A DNA stretch of 31,106 nucleotides from an uncultured Candidatus Melainabacteria bacterium. GTDB lineage: Bacteria; Cyanobacteriota; Vampirovibrionia; Gastranaerophilales; Gastranaerophilaceae. Location of the stretch: positions 1 to 31,106 of the forward strand of contig CAKURL010000016.1 in the NCBI GenBank assembly GCA_934675685.1, read 5' to 3'. Every line of letters begins with the position of its first letter. Within the stretch, counting starts at the first letter, position 1. Below the pieces are notes generated by a model. It saw nothing but the letters and a program-made list of their open reading frames with translations, was not told where the DNA came from and did not search any database. Made by a program: the position numbers and the translations under genes. This document shows positions 15,009-23,600 of this stretch, piece after piece.

Positions 15009-16679
15009 ATGGAAGAAACTAAAATAATTGAATATATTAAAAAATCTTTTGAATTAAAAAAATTAAAAAGATTTTCAGACGCGCTTGAATTTTTGACAAA
15101 AGCTCTTGATTTAACCACAAAAGAAAACAAAAAAGACAAAGTTGAGATTTTGTGCCAAATGGGCGAAATTTATGAAACCCTAAAAAACTTCGAAATGGCA
15201 AAAGAAAGCTTTAAAAAAGCAAAAGACGAAGAAAAAGAAAACCCAAAAGCGCTCTTGGGGCTATATAGGGCATACTATGGGCTTGAACAATATCAAAAAG
15301 CTCTTGATGTTGCGCAAAAGTTGTGCGAAATAAATAAAGTTTCTTCTTCATATTATAGCTACATAAAAGTCTTAATAAAGCTTGGAAAAACCCAAGACGC
15401 GCTTGAGATTTTTAATTCTTTAGATGAATCAATCAAGCTTGATTGCGATTTGTTGTATTTGATTTCTACTTTAGAAGAAAAAGAAAAAAGAACACTTATG
15501 CTAGAGCGCATTGTGTCTTTAGACGAATACCACAAAGACGCAAACCTTGATTTAATAAAAATCGAATACGAAAAAGGAAACTATTCAAAAGTTTTAAACT
15601 ATTGCTTAAATTTAGACGACGAAGAGCCTTTAGCTTCTTATTATTTAGCTTTAGTTGAAGCTAACAGGCAAAATTTTCAAAAAGCGCTTGAGCTATTTTT
15701 AAAAGCAATCGAATTTGACCAAAATAAACACGATTTTTATCTTGATTTAGCAAAGACTTATATCGACCTAGGCTGGCTAGAAGAAAGCTATAGCGCCCTT
15801 AAAAGGTCAATCAATTATTCTTTAATCAACAACAAAAAAGAAAACCTAGACGAAAAATATTTTCTTTGCGCTTGGATTTTGATTAAACAAAACAAAAATT
15901 CTTTAGCTTTAATCAACCTAGACAATATTAAAAAAGGCGATAAATTCTATCCAAAAGCGCAAATCTTGGCTCAAACAATTAGCCTTGAAAATTCAAATCT
16001 TTCTAATTCCAAAAAAGTCTTAGAAGAATATTTAGCAAAAGAAAAAAATAATCCATTTTTGCTCGATTCTTTGGCAAATGTTTATAAAGAATTGAAAATG
16101 ACAAAAAAGGCAATTGGGATATACAAAAAAGCACAAAAGCTCTACCCAAGCTCGATTTTTTATACTCTTGAGATAATTGATTTGTTGATAGATGAAAAAG
16201 ATTACGACCAAGCACTTTATATAATAGAAGAATTTAAGGAAAAATATTCTAATTGCGCAAACATCTATAATTCCTTGGCTCGCATTTATTATCGCTTGAA
16301 AAAGCTTCCCGAAGCACTTCAAAACATAGAAAAATATTTAGAATTAGACAAAAATAACCCGGAATCTTTCTATTTTAAAGGTTTAATTTTAAACGACTTA
16401 AATGAATTTGAAAAAGCAAAAAATGAAATTTATTATGCTATCAAATTAAACCCAACAGTGGCTAAATATTATAACCAAATGGCAAGAAGCTATTTTGAGC
16501 TTGAAGATTATAATAGTGCTCTTTTATATTCTATAGAAGCAATTGATATTGATAACAACGAAATTGCTTATAAAAAGCTCGCTTATGAAGCTGCCTTGAA
16601 ATTAGGCGATAAAAAGCAAATCGAGCTTTATGAAAAGCTTTTAAAAAGAAGCGAAAAAATCTTAAAAAACTCACGCTAA
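15009..16679 (+). CDS. tetratricopeptide-repeat protein
   Basis: This is a 556-residue cytoplasmic protein made almost entirely of TPR helical hairpins from residue 10 to the end. Clear units include the stretches containing GEIYETLKNFEMAKESFKKA, YRAYYGLEQYQKALDVAQKL, DLAKTYIDLGWLEESYSALK, LARIYYRLKKLPEALQNIEK and MARSYFELEDYNSALLYSIE. There is no signal peptide, membrane segment or catalytic domain. TPR arrays are scaffolds for protein-protein contacts, and the partner cannot be read from the sequence. It follows the PHP gene by 28 nt but has its own TATAAT next to the ATG. A strong terminator follows. Confidence 0.88.
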   Translation: MEETKIIEYIKKSFELKKLKRFSDALEFLTKALDLTTKENKKDKVEILCQMGEIYETLKNFEMAKESFKKAKDEEKENPKALLGLYRAYYGLEQYQKALDVAQKLCEINKVSSSYYSYIKVLIKLGKTQDALEIFNSLDESIKLDCDLLYLISTLEEKEKRTLMLERIVSLDEYHKDANLDLIKIEYEKGNYSKVLNYCLNLDDEEPLASYYLALVEANRQNFQKALELFLKAIEFDQNKHDFYLDLAKTYIDLGWLEESYSALKRSINYSLINNKKENLDEKYFLCAWILIKQNKNSLALINLDNIKKGDKFYPKAQILAQTISLENSNLSNSKKVLEEYLAKEKNNPFLLDSLANVYKELKMTKKAIGIYKKAQKLYPSSIFYTLEIIDLLIDEKDYDQALYIIEEFKEKYSNCANIYNSLARIYYRLKKLPEALQNIEKYLELDKNNPESFYFKGLILNDLNEFEKAKNEIYYAIKLNPTVAKYYNQMARSYFELEDYNSALLYSIEAIDIDNNEIAYKKLAYEAALKLGDKKQIELYEKLLKRSEKILKNSR

Positions 16680-16708
16680 AATAGCTATTTTAAAAACTTT
16701 TAAATAAT

Positions 16709-16740
16709 AAAAGCGCTCCTTTTTTAAAGAGCGCTTTTTA
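16709..16740. terminator. bidirectional terminator, TPR gene and flgE operon
   Basis: AAAAGCGCTC (16709-16718) pairs with GAGCGCTTTT (16729-16738) around a 10-nt loop, with T-rich flanks in both directions. It separates the convergent TPR gene and the fliJ-fliK-flgD-flgE run. Confidence 0.88.
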
Positions 16741-16794
16741 ATTTAGGCAATAAAGAGAATGAGATTAAGTTAACGATTAAGTGCCGTTATAAAT

Positions 16795-18219
16795 CTATTG
16801 ACCCAAGTATACCAATGTGTTTAGAACATCATTTGCTTTGTTGAATACTTGAGAGTTTGCTTGTACAAGCCTTTGAGCTAAAATCATGTTCGCAAATTGT
16901 TCTGATAAATCTACGTTTGAAGATTCCAAAGCACCTGTTGCGATGTTTCCTGTGCCATTTATGCCAGCAGCAGTGTAGGTCACTTTTCCGCAGTCTACCC
17001 CTATTTCATAGCAGTTGCTTCCAGCCGCCACAAGCCCAGAGTCATTTGTCACTTTAACTACTTGAAGCTGCATGTTTGCTTTGCTTAAAACGTTAGGGTC
17101 AACGTATAAAGGAGCATTTCCTGAGTTATTCACGTCGTCATTGATGATAATACCGCCTGCGTCAGTGTAGCTGAAATATGTAGATTTTCCGTCTTCTGCT
17201 GCTTGAACAGTCAAAACTGAACCATCTGAATATGTCACAGTCATCATACCATCTTGGCCAAAAGACAAGCTTTTATATAATTTTGTAGAATCATCAGTGT
17301 AATCATCTACTTCGCTGATTTTTGCTGTCATAGATAAGATTTTTGTTGTGTAAGTGTTTACACCCCCTTCTTCCACAGCGTTTACGTTTGAAATATCTGT
17401 TTGAGCGACGAAATTAGAACCTCCGGCAACAGATTTAAAAGACAAAGTGTCGCCTGCGTTTGCTGCTGTGAATTTAATTGCGCCATCTACAATAGAAGCT
17501 GTGAAGTCGCCATTTGCGCTATTGTTAATTTCATTTACTAAAGTTTGCATAGTAGAGTCGCTTGTGAGGTTCGACAAGTCAACTGCGACTGTCTTTGCGC
17601 CCACTGCGCCGTCGTTTATCACAACTTCAAAATGACCATAAGTCGCTTGAGTGTCGTCAGAGCCTGCTGTGATTGTTTCGCTATTATTTAAAGCAGAAAC
17701 TTTTTGTTTGGCAAAAGACGCTGCGTCCATTGGATTTTCGATTACTTTAATTGCGGTAGGGATTTTAATTGGAACAGTAGAGCCTGTAGAAGAAGTAACA
17801 GAATCCATACCCATCAATTTGTAACCTTGAGCTGTACATAAATAGCCGTTTTCGTCCATAGTAAATGTACCATCTCTAGTCAAAAGAGTTTGCCCATCTG
17901 CATTTTGCACGCTAAACCAGCCGTTGCCTGTGATTGCAAGGTCAGTATTTCTTCCGGTTGAAGTGGTGCTTGCTGCAGAAAAGTCTTTAGTGATTGAAGC
18001 GCATTTTACCCCAACACCGATTTGATAAGGGTTTGTACCCCCTAAAACTTTTGTTGAATTTGTACCTGTTGTTTTTGTTTGGTACCAAATATCTTGAAAA
18101 TCCACACGAGAAGTCTTGTATGCAGTTGTGTTCATGTTTGCTATATTGTCTGAAACAACGGTAAGCTGGTTTGTCCCTGCATTTAAGCCTGTCATCGCCG
18201 TAAACAATGCTTGTGTCAT
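16795..18219 (-). CDS. flgE: flagellar hook protein FlgE
   Basis: This 474-residue subunit of the flagellar hook is exported by the flagellar type III system. The N-terminal rod/hook helix includes SDNIANMNTTAYK (23-35). It is followed by the FlgE-type segment LAITGNGWFSVQNADGQTLL and TRDGTFTMDENGYL, a variable Ser/Thr-rich surface domain (about 150-400), and the C-terminal helix with ESSNVDLSEQFANMILAQR. FlgG and FlgF share these motifs, but the length, the central insertion and the position after flgD point to FlgE. It is the last gene of the operon. Upstream are two Shine-Dalgarno-like repeats, AAGGCAATAA and AAGGACAATAA. Confidence 0.9.
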   Translation of the reverse strand: MTQALFTAMTGLNAGTNQLTVVSDNIANMNTTAYKTSRVDFQDIWYQTKTTGTNSTKVLGGTNPYQIGVGVKCASITKDFSAASTTSTGRNTDLAITGNGWFSVQNADGQTLLTRDGTFTMDENGYLCTAQGYKLMGMDSVTSSTGSTVPIKIPTAIKVIENPMDAASFAKQKVSALNNSETITAGSDDTQATYGHFEVVINDGAVGAKTVAVDLSNLTSDSTMQTLVNEINNSANGDFTASIVDGAIKFTAANAGDTLSFKSVAGGSNFVAQTDISNVNAVEEGGVNTYTTKILSMTAKISEVDDYTDDSTKLYKSLSFGQDGMMTVTYSDGSVLTVQAAEDGKSTYFSYTDAGGIIINDDVNNSGNAPLYVDPNVLSKANMQLQVVKVTNDSGLVAAGSNCYEIGVDCGKVTYTAAGINGTGNIATGALESSNVDLSEQFANMILAQRLVQANSQVFNKANDVLNTLVYLGQ

Positions 18220-18276
18220 TAACTTATTGTCCTTTCTTTATTGCCTTTTTTAAAATTTCTTTTAATCTCTTTTTAA

Positions 18277-18888
18277 TTATGATTTCGCTGAACCTGAGTC
18301 TCCGCCAGTTGTGCCTCCACCTGTAGTGTCGCCACCTTCTGTGCTTCCTCCTCCAAAATGTTTTCCTATTGTTTCAGCTAAGTAGCTAACATTGTTTGTA
18401 AGCGAATATAAAATTTGCCCAATAAACGTTTTGTCTTCGCTAGAAAAGCCGGAAGAAGAAGAGTCGCTTGGATATACTTTTGAAACAGAGCTTAAAGGAT
18501 AAGAAACACCTTTTATATTCAAGCTGGCGCCGGAAGAATCGGAATAATCCACATAATCTACCGTGCCTTTTGTCGTTTTTCCATCTACTGTCACTTCCAC
18601 GGTTTTTCCCATTAAAGAATTTGCTTGATACATGGAAGAAAAAGAATTAAAACTATTTGAAATATTCTCCATTGTCTCTAATGTTACAAATTGCGCTTCT
18701 TGAGCAAGCATTTCAGCATTATCTGTTGGGTTTGTCGGGTCTTGGTATTGCAATTGCATAGTAAGCAAATTCAAAAAGTCTTGACTATTTACAGAGTTAG
18801 AACCCTTTGTTGTATTTTGAGAAGATTGCGCTTTCATCGCGTTTGAATAATTTTGATTTGTAACTATCTGTTCTGATACACTTGCCAT
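18277..18888 (-). CDS. flgD: flagellar hook assembly protein FlgD
   Basis: This 203-residue scaffold caps the growing hook and is lost when the hook is complete. The conserved N-terminal export and assembly region reads NSQDFLNLLTMQLQYQDPTN (34-53), followed by Glu/Gln-rich helix AQEAQFVTLETMENI. The middle (about 93-140) has the LMGKTVEVTVDGKT segment and a small beta domain. The C-terminal 30 residues are a Gly/Thr/Ser tail. It lies between fliK and flgE on the same strand, the usual neighbours. The Shine-Dalgarno AGGA sits in a small dyad, GTTA-AGGA-TAAC. Confidence 0.92.
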   Translation of the reverse strand: MASVSEQIVTNQNYSNAMKAQSSQNTTKGSNSVNSQDFLNLLTMQLQYQDPTNPTDNAEMLAQEAQFVTLETMENISNSFNSFSSMYQANSLMGKTVEVTVDGKTTKGTVDYVDYSDSSGASLNIKGVSYPLSSVSKVYPSDSSSSGFSSEDKTFIGQILYSLTNNVSYLAETIGKHFGGGSTEGGDTTGGGTTGGDSGSAKS

Positions 18889-18892
18889 AATT

Positions 18893-18904
18893 GTTATCCT
18901 TAAC
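18893..18904 (-). promoter_or_regulatory. weak AGGA-centred dyad before flgD
   Basis: On the minus strand GTTA-AGGA-TAAC has 4-bp arms around the Shine-Dalgarno, with the same 8-nt distance from AGGA to ATG as in the EF-hand gene. A second AAGGA lies 18 nt further upstream. This is the weakest member of the set. Confidence 0.3.
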
Positions 18905-18919
18905 TTACTTATTATCCTT

Positions 18920-21658
18920 TTAATTTAAATAGCTTAGAGCTTTGTTCATCAAAATGCTTGAAAAATCGCGCTTTTGATGAATGTCATAGCCAAACCTTGA
19001 AGATTCAAAATCCCTATTAGTTTGATTTTGGCTATTTTCTCTTTCTTGTGGGTTATTTTGCCCTTGATTTTGGTCTTTAAAAGAGCCGTTTTCTTGGTTT
19101 GTTTCGTTTTGGAAATCTTGGTTTCCTTGGTAGTTTGTTGAACCCTCTTGGCCTGCAGTTTTGATTTGAATATTAGAAACATTTACGCCCGATTCTGCTA
19201 ATTGTTTTCTTAAGCCATCAATATTTTTTTCGATATAATTTCTAACATCTTCATTTTGAGCCAAGATATTTGTAGAAAGCCCATCTTTTCCTGAAACAAG
19301 CTCAATAGAAAGCCTTCCTAAGTCGTTCGGTCTTAAAATCATCGTGAGCTTTTGGGAGCCATCTTTTGTTTGTGCGATTTTATTTGTGATTTGGCTTAAA
19401 ACTTCGCTTTCGTCCATTTTTTGCGTCATTTGGGCTTGTTGCGTGGCATTTTGGAAATTTCCCAATTTCACATTTTGCCCTCTAAAGCTCAAAGAAGAAA
19501 TTGAAGAAGAATCAAGATTTGTTTGATTGATGGAATTTGATGAACTTACGCCATCAATCGCAAATTTTGCAACTTCGTCTTGAACGGTTAAAGTGAAAGA
19601 TGAATCCCCAAAAGCGTCATCTGACATCATCTCATCTACCATCAAATCTTCTAAAATGTCGTTTGGCGTAGCTTCGCTTCCTTCTATAGAATTCAAATTC
19701 TTATCAGAAGAATTATTTGAAAATTTTGCAATTTTTGAAAAAGCGTCTATCGAAGAAGAATTTTTGGAATTTTTTGCAGTTTGAACATTGGAATTATTCA
19801 AAAAATCGAACTCATTTTCATTTTGTCCGTCTGAAAAATCGCTTGAATTCAAATCTTTATTCTTTAAAAATTCATCTATATCTAAAGAATTGTCCGCCAA
19901 ATCAACTTTTGAATTGTCGCCATTTAAATCAATATCCGTTTGAAAATCTGATTTGCTTCCTGTTTCAAGGTTTGATTTAAAAGCAATTTCATTGTTTTTT
20001 GGAACATTCAAAATATCATTTTTATTTGATTTTTCTAAATCAGAAGCCAATTTTGAAATCGAGTCTTTTAAACTATTTAAATCAATTTCATCTAAAGCGC
20101 CATTTTGGCCTTCAAAAGCAGTCAAGAATTCTTTGAGGTCTTTTTGAAGGCTATTTAAATCAACATCGTCATTTTTATCAAATGCTTCGAGCAATTTTTT
20201 ATAAGCTTCCTTTTGACTTTCAGATAATTTTTGCAATTCTTCTAAATTAACATCTTTAAAAATGTCTTCTAAAGCGCTCTTTGAAGCTAAAATATCATTT
20301 TTTATAGTTTCTTTTTTTGAATTTTCTAAGCTATCGAGTGCATTTTTTAAAGACTCTTTTAAATCAGCCAAAGAAGTTTTTAAATTATCCTCATTAATTT
20401 CAAAAGAATTTTTAATTCCTTCAAGAGCAGTTTTAATCGTGCTTAAATTTTCATCATTATTTGAAAAATCCTTTAAGCTATCTAAAAAAGAATTTATTTT
20501 AGAAGTCAAAGTAGCAAAACCATCGTCCGAATTTGCTTCTTTATCTATTCCATTTTGAACAAAATCTTTTATTTGAGACAAAATATCTTTAAACTCAGGA
20601 GAATTTATCGAATTTTCGACTTCTCCTAAGGAATTTAAGATATTTTCTTTTATGATTTTGTTTTCTTCAAGAGCTTTCGAAATATCATTTAAGCTATTTT
20701 TTACATTTTCAAGCTCACTTGAAAAACTATTTTCCAAAGAGCCCAAAGAGCCGTTGTTTAAAGCTTTTAAGCTAGTTTGAAGATTTTTAAAATCATTCAA
20801 AGAGCTATTCAAATCTTCTTTGAATTCGCCATTTAAATTTTGGCTTTCTATTATTTCAAAGATTTTTTGAACACTTGCTGAATTAAAATCAGCAAAATCT
20901 TGCGAAGAAATCGAAATGTCATCAAGTTCAGAACTATTTAAGTTTTCATCTATTACACCTGCTTCTTTTCCTGTTGCAAAAGAAGCGATTAAAGAGCTCA
21001 TCAAATGGTCGTTTTCCGATATGTCTTTCGCACTTGTATTCGTATCATCTAAAGTTGTTTTTTGAGAAAAATCTGGTGATGGTTCCACAAGTGGGCTTTT
21101 TGAAGGGTCTTGAAAATCTGTGTTTTCAATTTCGCCTTCTTTATTTGAATTTGTCGAATTTGAAACATCTTTTTTTGAAGATTGTTTTGAAGATGTCGAA
21201 TTTGCATTAGAAACTGTGGTTTGATTTAACTCAGCTTGAGGATTTGAAACATTATCTTCAAAAGCTTTTTCTTCAACGCTTTTTTCTTTTTTTGAAGCAT
21301 TATCTTCTTGTTTTACTTTATTTGAAGAATTATCTTTTTGTTTTTTTGAAACATTTTTTGAATTTTGCTCAAATTTATCTGAGTTTGTTGGGTTTTTCGT
21401 TTTATCTTTTTTGAGGTTTGAAGCTTCTTTTGTTTGGTTCGCGTTTGCGGCATTTAAAGCTTTTTGGTTTACGGAACTTGTGTTTGACTTTGCAGCTTTG
21501 TCCACAAAATTTGTCTTTGTGTTTTCAATTTTAGAAGAAACATTGTTCACTAAAGTGGAAAACGTTGTGTCAGAAGGGTTTGGAACATAAGTCAAATCCT
21601 TTAGAGCCAAATTATTTCCTAAATTTAAATCTTTATTGTCAACAACAGAATTAATCAT
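18920..21658 (-). CDS. fliK: flagellar hook-length control protein FliK, very long
   Basis: This is a 912-residue FliK-type protein. The conserved C-terminal Flg_hook domain lies at about 750-850 and includes KLTMILRPNDLGRLSIEL, NEDVRNYIEKN and LRKQLAESGVNVSNIQI. It switches the export apparatus from hook to filament substrates. Residues 1-240 are Ser/Asn/Lys-rich and disordered. About 260-560 is a long helical, Leu/Asn/Ser-rich stretch, and 840-890 is Gln/Asn-rich. The family is usually about 400-600 residues. Because FliK works as a ruler, this length suggests a long hook. It is encoded between fliJ and flgD and has the Shine-Dalgarno AAGGGG. Confidence 0.88.
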   Translation of the reverse strand: MINSVVDNKDLNLGNNLALKDLTYVPNPSDTTFSTLVNNVSSKIENTKTNFVDKAAKSNTSSVNQKALNAANANQTKEASNLKKDKTKNPTNSDKFEQNSKNVSKKQKDNSSNKVKQEDNASKKEKSVEEKAFEDNVSNPQAELNQTTVSNANSTSSKQSSKKDVSNSTNSNKEGEIENTDFQDPSKSPLVEPSPDFSQKTTLDDTNTSAKDISENDHLMSSLIASFATGKEAGVIDENLNSSELDDISISSQDFADFNSASVQKIFEIIESQNLNGEFKEDLNSSLNDFKNLQTSLKALNNGSLGSLENSFSSELENVKNSLNDISKALEENKIIKENILNSLGEVENSINSPEFKDILSQIKDFVQNGIDKEANSDDGFATLTSKINSFLDSLKDFSNNDENLSTIKTALEGIKNSFEINEDNLKTSLADLKESLKNALDSLENSKKETIKNDILASKSALEDIFKDVNLEELQKLSESQKEAYKKLLEAFDKNDDVDLNSLQKDLKEFLTAFEGQNGALDEIDLNSLKDSISKLASDLEKSNKNDILNVPKNNEIAFKSNLETGSKSDFQTDIDLNGDNSKVDLADNSLDIDEFLKNKDLNSSDFSDGQNENEFDFLNNSNVQTAKNSKNSSSIDAFSKIAKFSNNSSDKNLNSIEGSEATPNDILEDLMVDEMMSDDAFGDSSFTLTVQDEVAKFAIDGVSSSNSINQTNLDSSSISSLSFRGQNVKLGNFQNATQQAQMTQKMDESEVLSQITNKIAQTKDGSQKLTMILRPNDLGRLSIELVSGKDGLSTNILAQNEDVRNYIEKNIDGLRKQLAESGVNVSNIQIKTAGQEGSTNYQGNQDFQNETNQENGSFKDQNQGQNNPQERENSQNQTNRDFESSRFGYDIHQKRDFSSILMNKALSYLN

Positions 21659-21678
21659 TTTTCCCCTTAAAGTCTAGT

Positions 21679-22119
21679 TTAGGCGCTTATTCTCCTAGAA
21701 GATACGATGTCATCTATGAGCTTGAATTCTTCTTCTAGGCATTCTTTGTCATAAGCTTCTTTTTGTTTTTCTTTTAATTTTTCCAAGGTTTTTGTGGCTA
21801 TATAAGCAGCTTTCACTTTATTTTGTTGCCTAAAAAGCTTGCTAGCCATCTGCTTCAAGACTTCTTTTTGAGAAGCAATTTCACCCAAGAGCTTTTTTGA
21901 ATAGACGTCATAATTCATCATCAAAGAAACATTGATTTCTTTTCCTATGACTTCATCATATTCTTTTTGGACTTCCAACAAAGAATGATTGAGCCCGTCT
22001 AATATCTCTTGTTGCACTCTTTTTTCCTCCATCATGCGCGCAAGTTCGAGTCTTTCGTCTTCCAAGAGCTTTTGTTTTACCACAAAAACACTCTCAAGGC
22101 TGAATTTAAACCTTTTCAA
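21679..22119 (-). CDS. fliJ: flagellar export protein FliJ, TTG start
   Basis: This 146-residue, entirely coiled-coil protein fits FliJ, the soluble cofactor that links the export ATPase FliI to the gate FlhA. The family start is normally a KRFKFSLESVLxVK-type segment, which appears here as LKRFKFSLESVFVVKQK directly at the TTG codon 22119-22117. GGGGATAGGA ends 8 nt before that TTG, whereas the ATG at 22182 would add 21 residues unlike the family. I therefore choose TTG, which gives the usual FliJ length of about 147. The longer frame 21679-22182 remains possible. fliK follows 20 nt downstream. Confidence 0.8.
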   Translation of the reverse strand: MKRFKFSLESVFVVKQKLLEDERLELARMMEEKRVQQEILDGLNHSLLEVQKEYDEVIGKEINVSLMMNYDVYSKKLLGEIASQKEVLKQMASKLFRQQNKVKAAYIATKTLEKLKEKQKEAYDKECLEEEFKLIDDIVSSRRISA

Positions 22120-22127
22120 AACTTTAA

Positions 22128-22137
22128 TCCTATCCCC
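22128..22137 (-). promoter_or_regulatory. ribosome-binding site deciding the fliJ start
   Basis: On the minus strand GGGGATAGGA places AGGA 8 nt before TTG at 22119. It supports the TTG start over the upstream ATG. Confidence 0.6.
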
Positions 22138-22238
22138 ATTTACACATATTAGAATATTAGATAATGAAAATTTCTTCATCATCTAAATCGCCTAAAAACT
22201 TTAGGGAAAACCGCAAAAAATCATCTAATTAGCCGAAA

Positions 22239-22487
22239 TTAATTTTCGAGCTCTTTATATAAGCTTTGAGCCATTTGAATTGGGACATTTTTTTCTGGCA
22301 ACACTAAGACTTCAAAGCTTTTTATCGCATTTTTATATTCGATTGAAATAATATCCCCTACTTTCAGCTGTTTTGCGGGCTTTGCAGGATTGTTGTTCAC
22401 AAAAACGCGAGCAGAATCGCAAACTTCGTTCGCGACTGTTCTTCTTTTGATTAATCTTGAAACTTTTAAAAATTTATCTAATCTCAT
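22239..22487 (-). CDS. rqcP: S4-domain ribosome quality-control protein RqcP
   Basis: This 82-residue S4 RNA-binding protein has the N-terminus MRLDKFLKVSRLIKRRTVAN, which matches the RqcP/YabO family of the Hsp15 group almost position for position. In Bacillus, RqcP binds 50S-peptidyl-tRNA complexes and helps RqcH add alanine tails to stalled nascent chains. The S4 fold covers about residues 1-60, with VFVNNNPAKPAKQLKVGD as the second half. Its ATG overlaps the stop codon of the upstream kinase by one base (TAATG), so its translation is probably coupled, and no separate Shine-Dalgarno is seen. fliJ follows on the same strand. Confidence 0.88.
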   Translation of the reverse strand: MRLDKFLKVSRLIKRRTVANEVCDSARVFVNNNPAKPAKQLKVGDIISIEYKNAIKSFEVLVLPEKNVPIQMAQSLYKELEN

Positions 22488-23536
22488 TAAACTTTAATCA
22501 CTTTTACTTTAAAATCTGGGCTATTTTGCACTCTTTTTTCGATTTCATCAAATTTCAAGAAGCCTTCTTGTGCTCCGAAGTGTTCACAAACAGAAGCAGA
22601 GTTGATTGTTCCATATTTAAGCGCTTTTTCGATATCCCAGTTGAATTTATCAATTGTAGCGCAGAAAGTAGAAGAAAATGCATCGCCTGCGCCTAAAGTC
22701 GAAGTCACGACCGCAGGATATGTTGGGCACAAATAAACTTTTTCGCCGTCATAGCAATATGAACCGCATTTTCCATCAGTGATAACTACAAGAGTATTAG
22801 TATCTCCTCTCAAAGCTTTCAACATTTCTACGATGTCTGGGTGGATTTCGCATTTAGAATATTTTTCTTCTTTCGAATCCGGACGAACTTGAATTTTTGT
22901 CACCAAAGTCGCTTCTTCTTTGTTCATAACTACGATTTGGGCAGTTTTTAAAATTTTTGAAAAATATTTTGCACCTTTTTTAAGGGCGGTAGTACCTGCG
23001 TTTATCGCAAGATTTACATTATTTTCTTTACAGAAATTTGCAATTTTGTCTAAGACTTTGTTGCTATCCCCAGAAAGAGGAGAAACATAAACCCAGCGCG
23101 AATTTTTAATAGCATCAAAATTCACTTCTTTTTCGTGAACATGGGCATTTGCGCCTCTGTGGGCAAGAACGGTTCTATCCCCTTGGAAAGAAACAAGAAT
23201 GATTGAAAAACCGGTTAAATATTTAGAAGAATCAATGATATTCATAATATCAATGCCAGATTTTGCAAGTTTTAATTTGATTATATTGTTTAATTCGTCG
23301 TTTCCAAGTTTAATGATTGTAGAAGTCTTGCAGCCGAGGTTTGCGAGGTTTGTCGCAGTGTTCACCGCACCCCCTCCTAAGTTTTTTGAAAAATCAGCAA
23401 TTTCTGTTTTAGCGCCATAAGGAAAAGACATAAATTCGCTCTTTTTTGTCAATTGCGAAACAGATACAATACTTGCTATGTCTGATTGAACAAAGACGTC
23501 TTGTGTGGCAGAGCCAATGGTAATAAAATCGTACAT
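22487..23536 (-). CDS. PfkB-family sugar or nucleoside kinase
   Basis: This 349-residue ribokinase-superfamily enzyme transfers phosphate from ATP to a sugar or nucleoside hydroxyl. The N-terminal substrate motif is GGGAVNTATNLANLG (54-68). The C-terminal motif TLGAGDAFSS holds the anion hole and the catalytic Asp285. The lid region includes FQGDRTVLAHRGAN (117-130), a pattern shared by ribokinases, adenosine kinases and KDG kinases, so the exact substrate cannot be read. AGAGG is the Shine-Dalgarno. The gene is divergent from recF and overlaps rqcP by one base, heading a run that continues into flagellar genes. Confidence 0.88.
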   Translation of the reverse strand: MYDFITIGSATQDVFVQSDIASIVSVSQLTKKSEFMSFPYGAKTEIADFSKNLGGGAVNTATNLANLGCKTSTIIKLGNDELNNIIKLKLAKSGIDIMNIIDSSKYLTGFSIILVSFQGDRTVLAHRGANAHVHEKEVNFDAIKNSRWVYVSPLSGDSNKVLDKIANFCKENNVNLAINAGTTALKKGAKYFSKILKTAQIVVMNKEEATLVTKIQVRPDSKEEKYSKCEIHPDIVEMLKALRGDTNTLVVITDGKCGSYCYDGEKVYLCPTYPAVVTSTLGAGDAFSSTFCATIDKFNWDIEKALKYGTINSASVCEHFGAQEGFLKFDEIEKRVQNSPDFKVKVIKV

Positions 23537-23586
23537 AATTTACCTCTTTTATCCTTAATTTGCTTTTGCTAATGTTGTGCCTTCAT

Positions 23587-23592
23587 TATAAA
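23587..23592 (+). promoter_or_regulatory. -10-like hexamer next to recF
   Basis: TATAAA ends 8 nt before the recF ATG, and no Shine-Dalgarno is present, as in the PHP and TPR genes. No convincing -35 is seen. Confidence 0.35.
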
Positions 23593-23600
23593 ATAAAAAC

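Noticed and set aside
22191..22205. CCTAAA-AAC-TTTAGG inverted repeat between rqcP and fliJ
   Set aside because: The arms are short and there is no T-run, so I do not call it a terminator; it could be part of a promoter region but nothing else supports that.
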